From positions 1,178,001-1,242,000 of the forward strand of contig CAWARU010000001.1 in NCBI GenBank assembly GCA_963784575.1: 64,000 nucleotides of DNA. Direction: 5' to 3'. Of the stretch, positions 18,982-28,600 are shown piece after piece. The notes under the pieces are model-generated. The model had not been told where the DNA came from. It worked only from the letters and a program-made list of their open reading frames with translations, and searched no databases. This stretch comes from CAWARU01 sp963784575 (GTDB taxonomy: Bacteria > Pseudomonadota > Gammaproteobacteria > UBA6186 > Azoamicaceae). Numbering within the stretch: position 1 is the stretch's first letter; every line of letters begins with the position of its first letter. The translations under genes were made by a program, and so were the position numbers.

Positions 18982-19521
18982 TTGAAAAATTTAAAGAAAT
19001 TAAAACGCGCTTTTTTTAACCGCCCTACCCTACAGGTTGCACAGGAATTGCTCGGAAAAATATTGGTTTTTAATGGACAAATGGGAATAATCACCGAAAC
19101 CGAAGCCTATTTCGGTTTTGACAATCCAGCATCCCATGCCGCGCGCGGAAAAACGCCCCGCTCTGCCATCATGTTCGGAAAGGCTGGTTTTTCCTATGTA
19201 TATTTGATTTATGGCATGTATCATTGCTTGAATTTTGTGACTGAAAAAGAAGAATTTCCGGCTGCCGTACTCATCAGAGGAATAAAATTGCTGAATTTTT
19301 CTGATTCCTCTTTCTCAATGGGAGCTCATTTGAATGGTCCAGGAAAACTTTGCCGCGCATTAGGAATTACCAAAGAACACAGTGGATTAGATGTGATAGC
19401 AAATGATAATTTTTATGTTGCCTCCCTTCCAAACACGACTCTTAAATTCAAACAGACTCCCCGAATAGGAATCAAACAGGGTATAGACAAACTCTGGCGT
19501 TTTGTTGCTATACACGAGTAG
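18982..19521 (+). CDS. 3-methyladenine DNA glycosylase (AAG/MPG family)
   Basis: This 179-aa base-excision repair enzyme removes alkylated purines from DNA. Family motifs seen: RPTLQVAQELLGKIL at the N-terminus, TETEAYFG with the catalytic Glu region, ASHAARGKTPRSAIMFG, the SYVYLIYGMYHCLNFVT core and the closing PRIGI motif followed by WRF. Length is typical of short bacterial MPG proteins. The start is a TTG at 18982: it has AGGAG at 18968-18972 at ideal spacing and the protein begins exactly at the family N-terminus. The 8-bp repeat array sits just upstream, so transcription could vary with copy number. Its promoter faces the divergent rluD gene. Confidence 0.93.
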   Translation: MKNLKKLKRAFFNRPTLQVAQELLGKILVFNGQMGIITETEAYFGFDNPASHAARGKTPRSAIMFGKAGFSYVYLIYGMYHCLNFVTEKEEFPAAVLIRGIKLLNFSDSSFSMGAHLNGPGKLCRALGITKEHSGLDVIANDNFYVASLPNTTLKFKQTPRIGIKQGIDKLWRFVAIHE

Positions 19522-19552
19522 TTTCCACACGAATTAGATTCAAAATCTCGTC

Positions 19553-22498
19553 TTATAAAAATTTAGATTTAGACCGGTTTTTACTTTCCATTGCAGGCTT
19601 AGCCAGTCTTTCAAAATCCGGACTCCAGCTTGATAAAGCAATAGACTGCGTATCACAACATTCCTTAAAGAGCTGCAACTTCAGTGCATTAGAATTTTGC
19701 CTTTCTTCGGGGGCCTGTTCCAAAACAGTGACATATTGCTGCGTAGATCCCAAAATCAGGTTAAACAATGCAGAATCTTGGACATTAAGTAAAGACAGTG
19801 ACAGCAATAGTTCTGGCACCGTTTCCGCATCTGAAGGATTGAAGGGAGCCGCTTTTAATTGAACAATTAATTGCTGCAGAATAATATCAATATATGGTTT
19901 TACACCAAGGTTAAATTGCGCCAAAGAAAAAGCAAGAAGTGCACAAACCTTAAAGGGTACATGTTCAAGACCTTCTACACTTACATATCCAGGTAACATA
20001 TCAATCAATTCTTCGTCCCTAATTTTAAATTTCGCAAAGCTCCATAGAATGTAGATCAACTCGGTTTTAGAAAATAGATCAACATTGTTTTTTGTGTAAC
20101 GAGCAATTTTCTGAAATAATTTCATGTTTCGAACACCAAGATTACCCAAAGACCAAGCTATTTGTACTAGAACTTTCGGAGAAAAACCAGGATGATCAGA
20201 CTTAAAGAAGTTATTTGCAAATTCGCCTAGCTTCGATATTGGAATCACATCTGGTTCAGAATCAAACGGAACAGAAGGTGCGGCTACTGCAGACAGTCTC
20301 GTTGTAGACAATATTTCGACTTTCTCCGATGGTACAAAGGAGGCTGCTAATGCGGACAATTTCGGTTTAGAAATTGGCTTTGCCATTAAGGGTATAAATG
20401 GTTTAGAAACAAGCTGGTCCTTCTCTAATGCAAAAGGTGACAAAATTTCTGCAAGCTTTGGTATTCTCCTCAAGATAAATGCCGTAAGTTCATTATCGTC
20501 TAAATGCCGGATTTCATTATTGCGTATTTCGATATAATTTCCGAATAACGCAGCTAGTATCTGCTCCTTGAATTTATCCTCGCTCCGCAATTCATTTGCA
20601 GCGGTATAATGCATATCACCCATGATTTCAAGCGGAATGACCTGTATGATATTACCACCCTTTAGAATATTTATAACAATGTCTACAAAAAAGCCTAAAG
20701 CAAAGGTTTCGGAACGAAGCTCTATTTCTGAACTACTGCATACCATCCGAGATAAAATCCAAAGCACTCTGCGATGATCATAGGTTGATTTTGGCGGATT
20801 TTGAATAAGAAGATCCATTTGTATATCAATGAGCTTGAGCAGCTTTGCATCCCACTGTAAAGAAATGCCGGCCACTTCACAATACGTCCTGAACTGACAT
20901 AACTGATTGCAATGTATTTCAAGGTCTTTCTGGGATTGTTCTGCAAATTTCTTGTAACATTTTGCGGTTAGATCGAGCATTCTCTGGAAAAGCACTGGTT
21001 CATTCTTATTCAACACTGCAAGAGACCAAAGTATTTCACCAACGGAAAATGTAAACTCTTCATCTATAGCAAGATTCTTCAGACGTTCAATTGCTATAGA
21101 AATCAGGGGGCTGTCTACGATATCGTAAACGGCTAAAGAATACAGCAATACGCCCAAATCTTTGGTTGTAAATTCCTCTTGGTGGTATTTTACAAGCTCT
21201 TTTGCTGCGCGTTCCACAAAAATATCGTGATACACTTCGCATCTTGCCAATGCCCAGAGTATTCGAGAGACATGCTCAGGTTTCGCATTCTTAAAATTGA
21301 TTTTGATCATATTGTCTGCCAACATCGTCAAATACTCACCTGATTTATTCCCAATCATAACCTCGCTTGAAGCAAGTAAACTCAGCGTCTGTGAATCGAA
21401 GCTTTGAGTATCCTGAGATTGAAACAGTTTTTTGCAAGCATTAAACAGTGCGGTGTCTTCGATCCCAAGCTTGGAAAAAGCCCGGGCAACCATGCTAAGA
21501 TGTTGGCCTAATGAAGCTTCTTTATTTTTGAACATAAGTGATTGAAAGCTCTCTGAAAATACTGAAAATAATTTCCGGTCACAGATGGTGAGAGTCGCAA
21601 ATGACCAGGCAATTTTCGCCAAGTTCTCCGTATTGAAGCCCCGAAACTTGTTCGCAAGGCATTTATCTGCAATGCAATAAAACAAATTTTCATCTTTCAA
21701 ATTGAGTGTTGCAAACGACCAGGCGATGAGCCCCATGTCTGCTGGCTGAAATCGTTCAAAATTCATTTCAATACATCTTTTTGCAATATTCTCAAATAAA
21801 TCATGACCAGTTTTAAAGGTGGCAAGACCCCAGGCAATATTGCTTAAAGCTTGAGGTTTGAGGGTGTGAAAGATTTTTTTGGCGTAAACTACAGCCTCTG
21901 GTAAGAGTTTTTCATCTTTTATGCCGAGAGTTGCTTGTGCATAAATGAGGTTGGCCAAATCTTGTTCATTGAAGCCATCAAAATGGGTGGCCAATGCTCG
22001 TTTCGATATCACAGAACAAACTCTTTCATCCCTAATTTTAAGATAGGCAAAGCTCGTGAGAACTGTTATCATTTCAAAGACTTCGAATTTGTCAATATTT
22101 TGTACAACATAATTGGAAATTTCTTGGAACACCATCTTGTTAAAAAAACCAATTTTTCCAAAACCCCATGCCAGTTTCACAATCTGGAAGCTATGAAACC
22201 TATCAATACCGATTTTATTTGCTTTTTCAGCCAGGTATTCTAAAAAAGTATTATAATCTGAAGCTTGTACATGGCTTTTTATGTTTGATTTTGCTAAGCC
22301 CCAAACAATATGTGCGACTCTACCTGCATCGGGAGACCTGAGGTTCATTGAACTCAACTTCGAAATTGCTTCACGATAAAATTGACGATTTTTGTAGTGT
22401 AGTTTTTCGGCTGACATCATCAAGTCCATCAAAGATGATATTTCAAAGCCTTCAAATTTCGTTTTCAATGCCGCTTCAATTTTCTCTTTAACAATCAT
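19553..22498 (-). CDS. 981-aa helical-repeat protein of OPR/HPR (FASTK-like) type
   Basis: The protein is built from at least a dozen degenerate ~35-40-residue helical repeats with the core L..IAW[SG][FL]A.L....LF..IA: examples are LSNIAWGLATFKTGHDLFEN, MGLIAWSFATLNLKDENLFY and LAKIAWSFATLTICDRKLFS, and later ILWALARC, ILWSLAVL, IAWSLGNLG and ILWSFAKF. This pattern resembles octo-/heptatricopeptide repeats of chloroplast, mitochondrial and apicomplexan RNA-binding proteins (often with a RAP domain). No RAP domain is seen; the C-terminus is a basic SKNRSKSKFL tail. Residues ~690-790 are a linker with two related units, LSALAASFVPSEKVE and LSAVAAPSVPFDSEP. The ATG at 22498 has a strong GGAGAAGGGG ribosome binding site. 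It stands alone between the glycosylase and giant B. RNA binding, possibly in a host organelle, is inference only. Confidence 0.8.
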   Translation of the reverse strand: MIVKEKIEAALKTKFEGFEISSLMDLMMSAEKLHYKNRQFYREAISKLSSMNLRSPDAGRVAHIVWGLAKSNIKSHVQASDYNTFLEYLAEKANKIGIDRFHSFQIVKLAWGFGKIGFFNKMVFQEISNYVVQNIDKFEVFEMITVLTSFAYLKIRDERVCSVISKRALATHFDGFNEQDLANLIYAQATLGIKDEKLLPEAVVYAKKIFHTLKPQALSNIAWGLATFKTGHDLFENIAKRCIEMNFERFQPADMGLIAWSFATLNLKDENLFYCIADKCLANKFRGFNTENLAKIAWSFATLTICDRKLFSVFSESFQSLMFKNKEASLGQHLSMVARAFSKLGIEDTALFNACKKLFQSQDTQSFDSQTLSLLASSEVMIGNKSGEYLTMLADNMIKINFKNAKPEHVSRILWALARCEVYHDIFVERAAKELVKYHQEEFTTKDLGVLLYSLAVYDIVDSPLISIAIERLKNLAIDEEFTFSVGEILWSLAVLNKNEPVLFQRMLDLTAKCYKKFAEQSQKDLEIHCNQLCQFRTYCEVAGISLQWDAKLLKLIDIQMDLLIQNPPKSTYDHRRVLWILSRMVCSSSEIELRSETFALGFFVDIVINILKGGNIIQVIPLEIMGDMHYTAANELRSEDKFKEQILAALFGNYIEIRNNEIRHLDDNELTAFILRRIPKLAEILSPFALEKDQLVSKPFIPLMAKPISKPKLSALAASFVPSEKVEILSTTRLSAVAAPSVPFDSEPDVIPISKLGEFANNFFKSDHPGFSPKVLVQIAWSLGNLGVRNMKLFQKIARYTKNNVDLFSKTELIYILWSFAKFKIRDEELIDMLPGYVSVEGLEHVPFKVCALLAFSLAQFNLGVKPYIDIILQQLIVQLKAAPFNPSDAETVPELLLSLSLLNVQDSALFNLILGSTQQYVTVLEQAPEERQNSNALKLQLFKECCDTQSIALSSWSPDFERLAKPAMESKNRSKSKFL

Positions 22499-22542
22499 AT
22501 CCCCTTCTCCATATAATCAAATGTAACTCTTCAGGTTTTTTT

Positions 22543-22632
22543 CTGGATTGCTTCGCCTTACTCGCAATGACACACTGAATTCGAAATATTGCAAGTTCAG
22601 TGCGTCATTGCGAGCAAAGCGAAGCAATCCAG
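22543..22632. repeat. palindromic interspersed element, copy 2 (37-bp arms, 3 mismatches)
   Basis: Arms 22543-22579 and 22596-22632 pair with three mismatches around a 16-bp loop. The right arm contains cgtcattgcgagcaaagcg and ends in aagcaatccag, nearly the same as copy 1 at 16024-16119. It lies between giant gene B and the OPR-like gene, both leftward, and could terminate giant B transcription. Confidence 0.9.
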
Positions 22633-22660
22633 TCAGCTCGGTTACAAATCAATCATATCA

Positions 22661-25600
22661 TTATCTGAATTTCCGAGTTATGTTCTTTTTACTTGATATA
22701 TCGTGATCTTCAGATTCTTTACCTGCTTCTCTGTCCACGGCCATTGCTTCCAACTGAATTTTTGGTTTTTTCATCGCCGCAGATTTATGCTTTTGCCTCT
22801 GCAGATTTAAGGCCAATGTTAACTCTCTCGGTCTTGAGATATCATCAATTGCGTGCTGATTTTTGTTCTTTTTTGTCATCAAAAGCTCGTCCTCTGCAGA
22901 ATGCCCCCCTGGCCTTAACTCTGCCAGATATTTCTGTAAGGTAGCAAAAGACTCTTCCCGGTCTGGACGGCAGGCCAAAATAACACGATAGTAGAAATCA
23001 AGCTTGGATTTTTCATCCTCTCGGAGCCACTGCAAATTCCTGCAATGCTTGATGAATAATTGTGTGTCGCCATTGATATACCAGAATTGTTCCAAGAAAT
23101 ACTGATAATCCTGATGCAATTTATTTGGCGGCTCACCTGATTCAAGCAGATTCTGAGGACTCACAACCCAATAATATTTTTCTGCCTCTTGCAAGGCTTT
23201 GCTTTGCATTGGCAGATCGAATAATTTTTCGAACTGAAGGGCTTCATCTTGCGTTATAATGAGCATTTCTAGTGTCATTTCCCTGTCATTTTGCACAAAG
23301 AGCGCAAAATGAGCCGGCTTGATGTAGGGGGTAATCAAGTGATTTTGCTGACCTTTAATCGTAAACAGGAAATTCGCCGACACAAAGGTGTGGATGCCAA
23401 ACTTAACGATATTTTTCAGATCCTTTTGGCCTTGCATAATATCATTTAATAAATAGACCATAGGTGAGCCCATTTGCTGCCCACTCGTCCGGAATTCTCT
23501 AAAGATATCAGTGACGCTCAAGTTGAGATCGCTTGGCCAGAGTTTCATCAGTGCTGGCACCGGAGCAGTTTGATAATGCAGGAATGAAGTTTCACGCTCT
23601 GCTTCCCGCTGTGCTTGGTTGATATTTGCCAAATCAAGTGCTGCCTCATTGTTTGCCGCAGCTATGGTTTGCACTGAGGTATCAGATATCTCTCCTTGCA
23701 ACATAACTGTTTTGTTACAAACTTTTTCGGCTTTGAGACAAATCAAATCGAGTTTTGCTTCGAATTCGCCAGAGTGAATGACATCTAAGGTCTCTTCTCC
23801 TATGGCTCGAACGTTTTTCCACAATAAGAATAGCTTATCTTTTTCCGCTTTGACCACTTTTGAAGTCAATTCCTCACCCGCAACAGCACCAAAACTTTCA
23901 AAGGGATTATCTTGACTATGGCTAAACAATATCGATTCCATGGCATCGAAAATTTTGCGCTTTTTGGTCCAATCTTTTTCATTACGCAAGAAGCAGAGCA
24001 GATCGCTTCGTACCAAATCCCTGAGCTTAAATATCGCGGCACGGAAATTATCCTCAGCAACTCTACTCTTTTGAATTTTTTTGGTGAGAGCAAGAACTTT
24101 GCGAATATCCCACTCTGGCGCGCCCAATGCCTCATGCATATTTTTGGGTACCAGTACTGTTGCTCGATGGGTACCTTCAAAATCACGCATACGCATCACC
24201 CCTTGCAAAAAGTCTTTTTGCATGGTTTGGGTCCCGATCGTGACAATGGCATGGGCATTTGTCATTTGAGCAATATTGGTACCGGTACTGCGCATTTCAT
24301 CATAGTAAGTGAAGCATTGTTCTGGCCCAACACCCAATCTTGTTCGGATCGACTCTGGATTTGTACGCATCAGTTTGATGGGTTTTTCCGAAGCGTCACC
24401 GACTTTAAGAGCACAGAGAACGTCTTGTTTGTTGTAATACAGAACATACTTGATTTTTGAATGTTCTGATTCAGACTTTGCACAGAAATCAGCAAGCCAT
24501 TTGGCAACTTTAATGTTTGAAATACCATAGAAATATGCGCCGACATCAATCAAAGCTCGTGTATTTTCATTGGCTTGCAGCAGTGTCGATACAGAAGCAA
24601 AGGGATTTGTGGATGTCGCAACACTTACCTTGGTATTATTTCTAATGAGGAGATCAATGGTTCTGCCATCCACCCCGAAGGCAGATTCCTTATCAAATTC
24701 TGCACGCTCATCGAACACAAAGGGCGACAAAATGGTACCTGAACACCCTCGGATGCTTCTATACATACTGGTATGATTCAAAGCAGTATGACGCAAGATA
24801 CGAGGATTGGTTTTAATGCGCGGTCCAATATGATTTTCCAAGCAATAATCGACCACTTCACGCTTTTTGCGAAGCAATTTATAGAGTTCTTTCATCCTCT
24901 TGGCATCATCTATATTGATGGACGATAGAGTAAGCCCAAGTCCATTTAAACGCTTAAATTCCTGCCCAATGCTGGTTTCATCGATTGAAGATATCTTACC
25001 GATGAATAAGCCTTTTTCTTCATTCGCCTGATGTTGCATTCTTTCTATCCATGCCCTAAATATTTCATAAGTTATGCCTTTTTCTTTATTCATCCGAATG
25101 GTATAACTTAGCGTTTCATAGGGGCTCGCAAATTCTGAATTGCGGCTCGGTTTCCCGTTGGCAAGATAAGGACAGGCAACTTCGCTGTCTATAAGCTTAT
25201 TCTGTTTTACAGAATTCTTAGACGGTCTGCCAAAATTCTTGCCTGTCTTTTTACGCAGTGTAAGAGGCAACAAACTAGAAATTTGCTCCTTGCAAAGCGC
25301 GATACAATGTTTCTCATCCATCGTTAAATTGCATTCATACAAGAATAAAGGAATTCGCCGCTCATCTACAGTCTCTTCAGTCGCCTCAAATTTTCCTGAA
25401 ATATAGAGGGTGAGTTTTGCAATCAAACCTTTTTCGCCTGACTCATCCAGCAGTTTTATTTTATCTACGATATTACGCAGACAGCTCTTAGGACTGTTGA
25501 TCAAAACTTCCGCAAATGAATGAGAGATAGCCTTATCAAACAGAGTACTCCATTCTTCAGCCGTGAGATCTGCGAATTCACGTGAGGCATAAACATCACT

Positions 25601-28600
25601 TAATCGATATTCTTTGCCCTTCGGTTGTAGCGTTTCAGGATCGAGCAGCTGGAATTTAACTTCATTAAACAGGGAATAGATATTCAAAAAGGTAGTAATC
25701 GTTTCTGCTCGAAGTTTTTGCGGTACATCCATGGTATAGTTGAGCTCTTTGCGGATATCGAGTAAGGTATCGATTTCATCAATGAAGGCATCAACACGAT
25801 CTTTAAAGATTGACAGAATTTCTTCAATCACAAGGATTGCTTTCTCATCCCAAACCTTCTTGCAGAGCATTTCGATCCACTTTAATTCCAAGGAAGGGGC
25901 ATCAAGATGGCTTGCTGCCTGCGGACTTCGGGTCTTAATGGCATATTTTAAGTATTTCAAAAGATTTTCAAGTGAATCCAACGACGCATCGCAACTGCGA
26001 TGGAATCGGAACGGCAGCACATCAAGATCAAAGGCTCGCTTTGCGGTGATTGCCATATCTCTTCGCTGTGTCTTCAGAATTGCTTTTGGCATCAATTGCA
26101 GAACGAGATTATCATCCTCTGAATAAAGCAAATTGACGTAAGCAGAGATAGGAACAATGACCGTGGTTTTGCCATACCCCATCAGCATCTGGAAGATATT
26201 GGAACAAAATCCGGATTTCTGCAGTGCTTTTTGGGAAGTGAGAGACAGCATGTGTAATTGGCTTTCTCTCACCAAAAGATTTTCGGATTCTTCAAAGGCA
26301 AGCAAATAAGGTTTTTCACCTGCCGAATAGGCTCTCTCAGAAAAGATAATATCTGAGAGCTTGCCCATTTTCTGAGCGTCGCGCTCCAGATCTCGAATGC
26401 CGTCCAGCACCCGGCTATGGTGTTGTAGTGCAGTTTTGATGAGCAGATATTCAATCAGAAGCTTAATCAATTGTTCGACGGTATCCGATCCAACACCCGC
26501 ATGCTGAACTAATGTTTTTGCGAGGGTCCCCTTTAAGAAATGTTTTCTCAAATCTTCGATGGTCAATATGGGGTTTTCATTGCCAAGTCTTTGAAGTTTG
26601 GTAATCATCGCCGCGAAGTCAGAACTTGGCATCTGATTCAGTAGAGATTCAGCCCGCGTTTCAATGGCTTGTAGCTTTGAAACATGGGTTGATAGAATAG
26701 CAGAACTCTTTGTCTTGAGTCTTGCAATCAGGTCTCGATTTGATAAGATTTCAAAAGTTTCCGCTTTAAACCGGCGTATCGCCTCATTTTGACGACGGCC
26801 TTCTTGATAATCCTTGAGATCGATTTCGGCAAAAGGTTTTTCAGGCGATTCGTCTTCCATATGATCTTCTGATGCTTTGCGTTTTCTTGCCAGGGCTCGA
26901 TCCAGGCTATGGGACAACTCTTGATTGATATTCATTTCCTCTAAAATTGTCTTCAAACATTGCTGCACACTCGGAATCTTGATATCAATATCAGGCAGTT
27001 TATCCGACATTTTCTCGGCCAAATCCATAGCAGTATCAAGATCGCTCGCTTTTTCTTTCTGGTTGATTACAGCTTGCTGCGCCATGCTGCTTTGTTTAAA
27101 ACCAAGTGTCGGCAGTAAAATAGGTTTCTCTGTGGAGAGCTTTTTGGTTATGGTAATGAGCTCTTGAAGATTAGTGCAGGCAGTATTATCAATGTTTTTT
27201 ACCAAGTTCACGTTCATAAATTGCGTGGGATGTTCTAAGACATAAAGCAATATGATTGCTAAGGTGTGACGGCAATTGCTAGTAGATAAAACTATACCTG
27301 TATTTTTAAGACCATTGACTGGATCTTCTTCATTAAATCCTAGATGCTGATAACCATGCTCTGCTTTTACCTCAGCAATAAGCCTGGCTTTGATCACTTT
27401 TAATGCAGTATTTCTTTTCAGGATTTCATTGAAACCACGAGATTCCCCCAAGTCAATATCACCATAGTCATCTGTTGCCGCATCTTTTGCTAATTCTTCC
27501 TCTTCTTCAGCTACAGTTCCGATATTGAATCCTGTTGATTGCGCCATTGTTTCGGCAATCGGTGCCGCCCATTGTATTTCTGCAAACATTGGAATGGATG
27601 CAGAGTCATCTCCCTTTTTTGTTTTGTTCAAGACGCCAAACTCTTCGACCATTTCTCCCCGCAAGAATCTTACATACTTCTCGAAGGACGTAAGCAAATC
27701 ATTCGTTTTGATGCTTTTCGTCTTGTCTTTCAAGTCTTGAACAGCAATGAAATGGCCCAGGACTTCCCAATTGGCGAGGAATGATATGTCAAATGCTTCT
27801 TGCACTTTTGGCAGCAAGAGCGGCTTCATCACTTCAGTAAATTGGAGCAGGCTTGCTTGACGCTCTTTGCTTGTTATTTGTGCGATACTCTCTAAAAAGT
27901 CCCTATCTTCTTCTCTCAATTTGAAACGGGCAGGTATATTTCCTGAAGTTTGGTCATATTGGAACAAAACTTGAGTTATTTTGCGCCGGAACTGCTCGAT
28001 AGTAAAATAGTTTCGTAAATTTTCGCTCTGATGCTTACGAAAGGCTTCGTTCCCCGACAATGATTTGTCCTGAAACACAAAATTCATCTGCGCAGTCATA
28101 TATTTGAGCAGGTCTGTCAGCAAAGCTGCTCGAAGTGCGATCAATGCCGGTGTACAGGTGATATTGGCTGCATCATTACCAATGCGATTTTGCATTCTCG
28201 CGCGCATTTTACTGGATTTTAGTTGATAAGGTACATCTTCCAGGAACCATTGGATAAGCTCTGCTTCAAAGGCAGATCCTGAAAGTCCGCCTAATCCGCG
28301 ATATTGATCAAAATATTCAAGTGCCCCTTCAAAATCAAGGTTTGCAATAGTAATGTAACAGAGATAAAGAGCCTCTTCTGATGTTTGCGGCAATAACATG
28401 CAGTGAGGATATTTTTCTCGGGTTTCTCTTTGCAAAGACATATCGCCGTGTTTGTCAGTGCTCCACTCCATCCTTGCTTTAATTGAAATCTTAAAATATC
28501 CGCATTGGCCACGGAATGACCAATCTTTACCATTCAGAGGAGTGCTCATCTCATAATCGTATGAATCAGCGGCAGGATTCCCTGAGGACATCAGCAATGC

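Noticed and set aside
16024..22632. The palindrome pair as ends of one transposon carrying dacB, rluD and the OPR-like gene
   Set aside because: Each copy is itself a complete palindrome, there is no transposase between them, and the enclosed genes are core genes on both strands.
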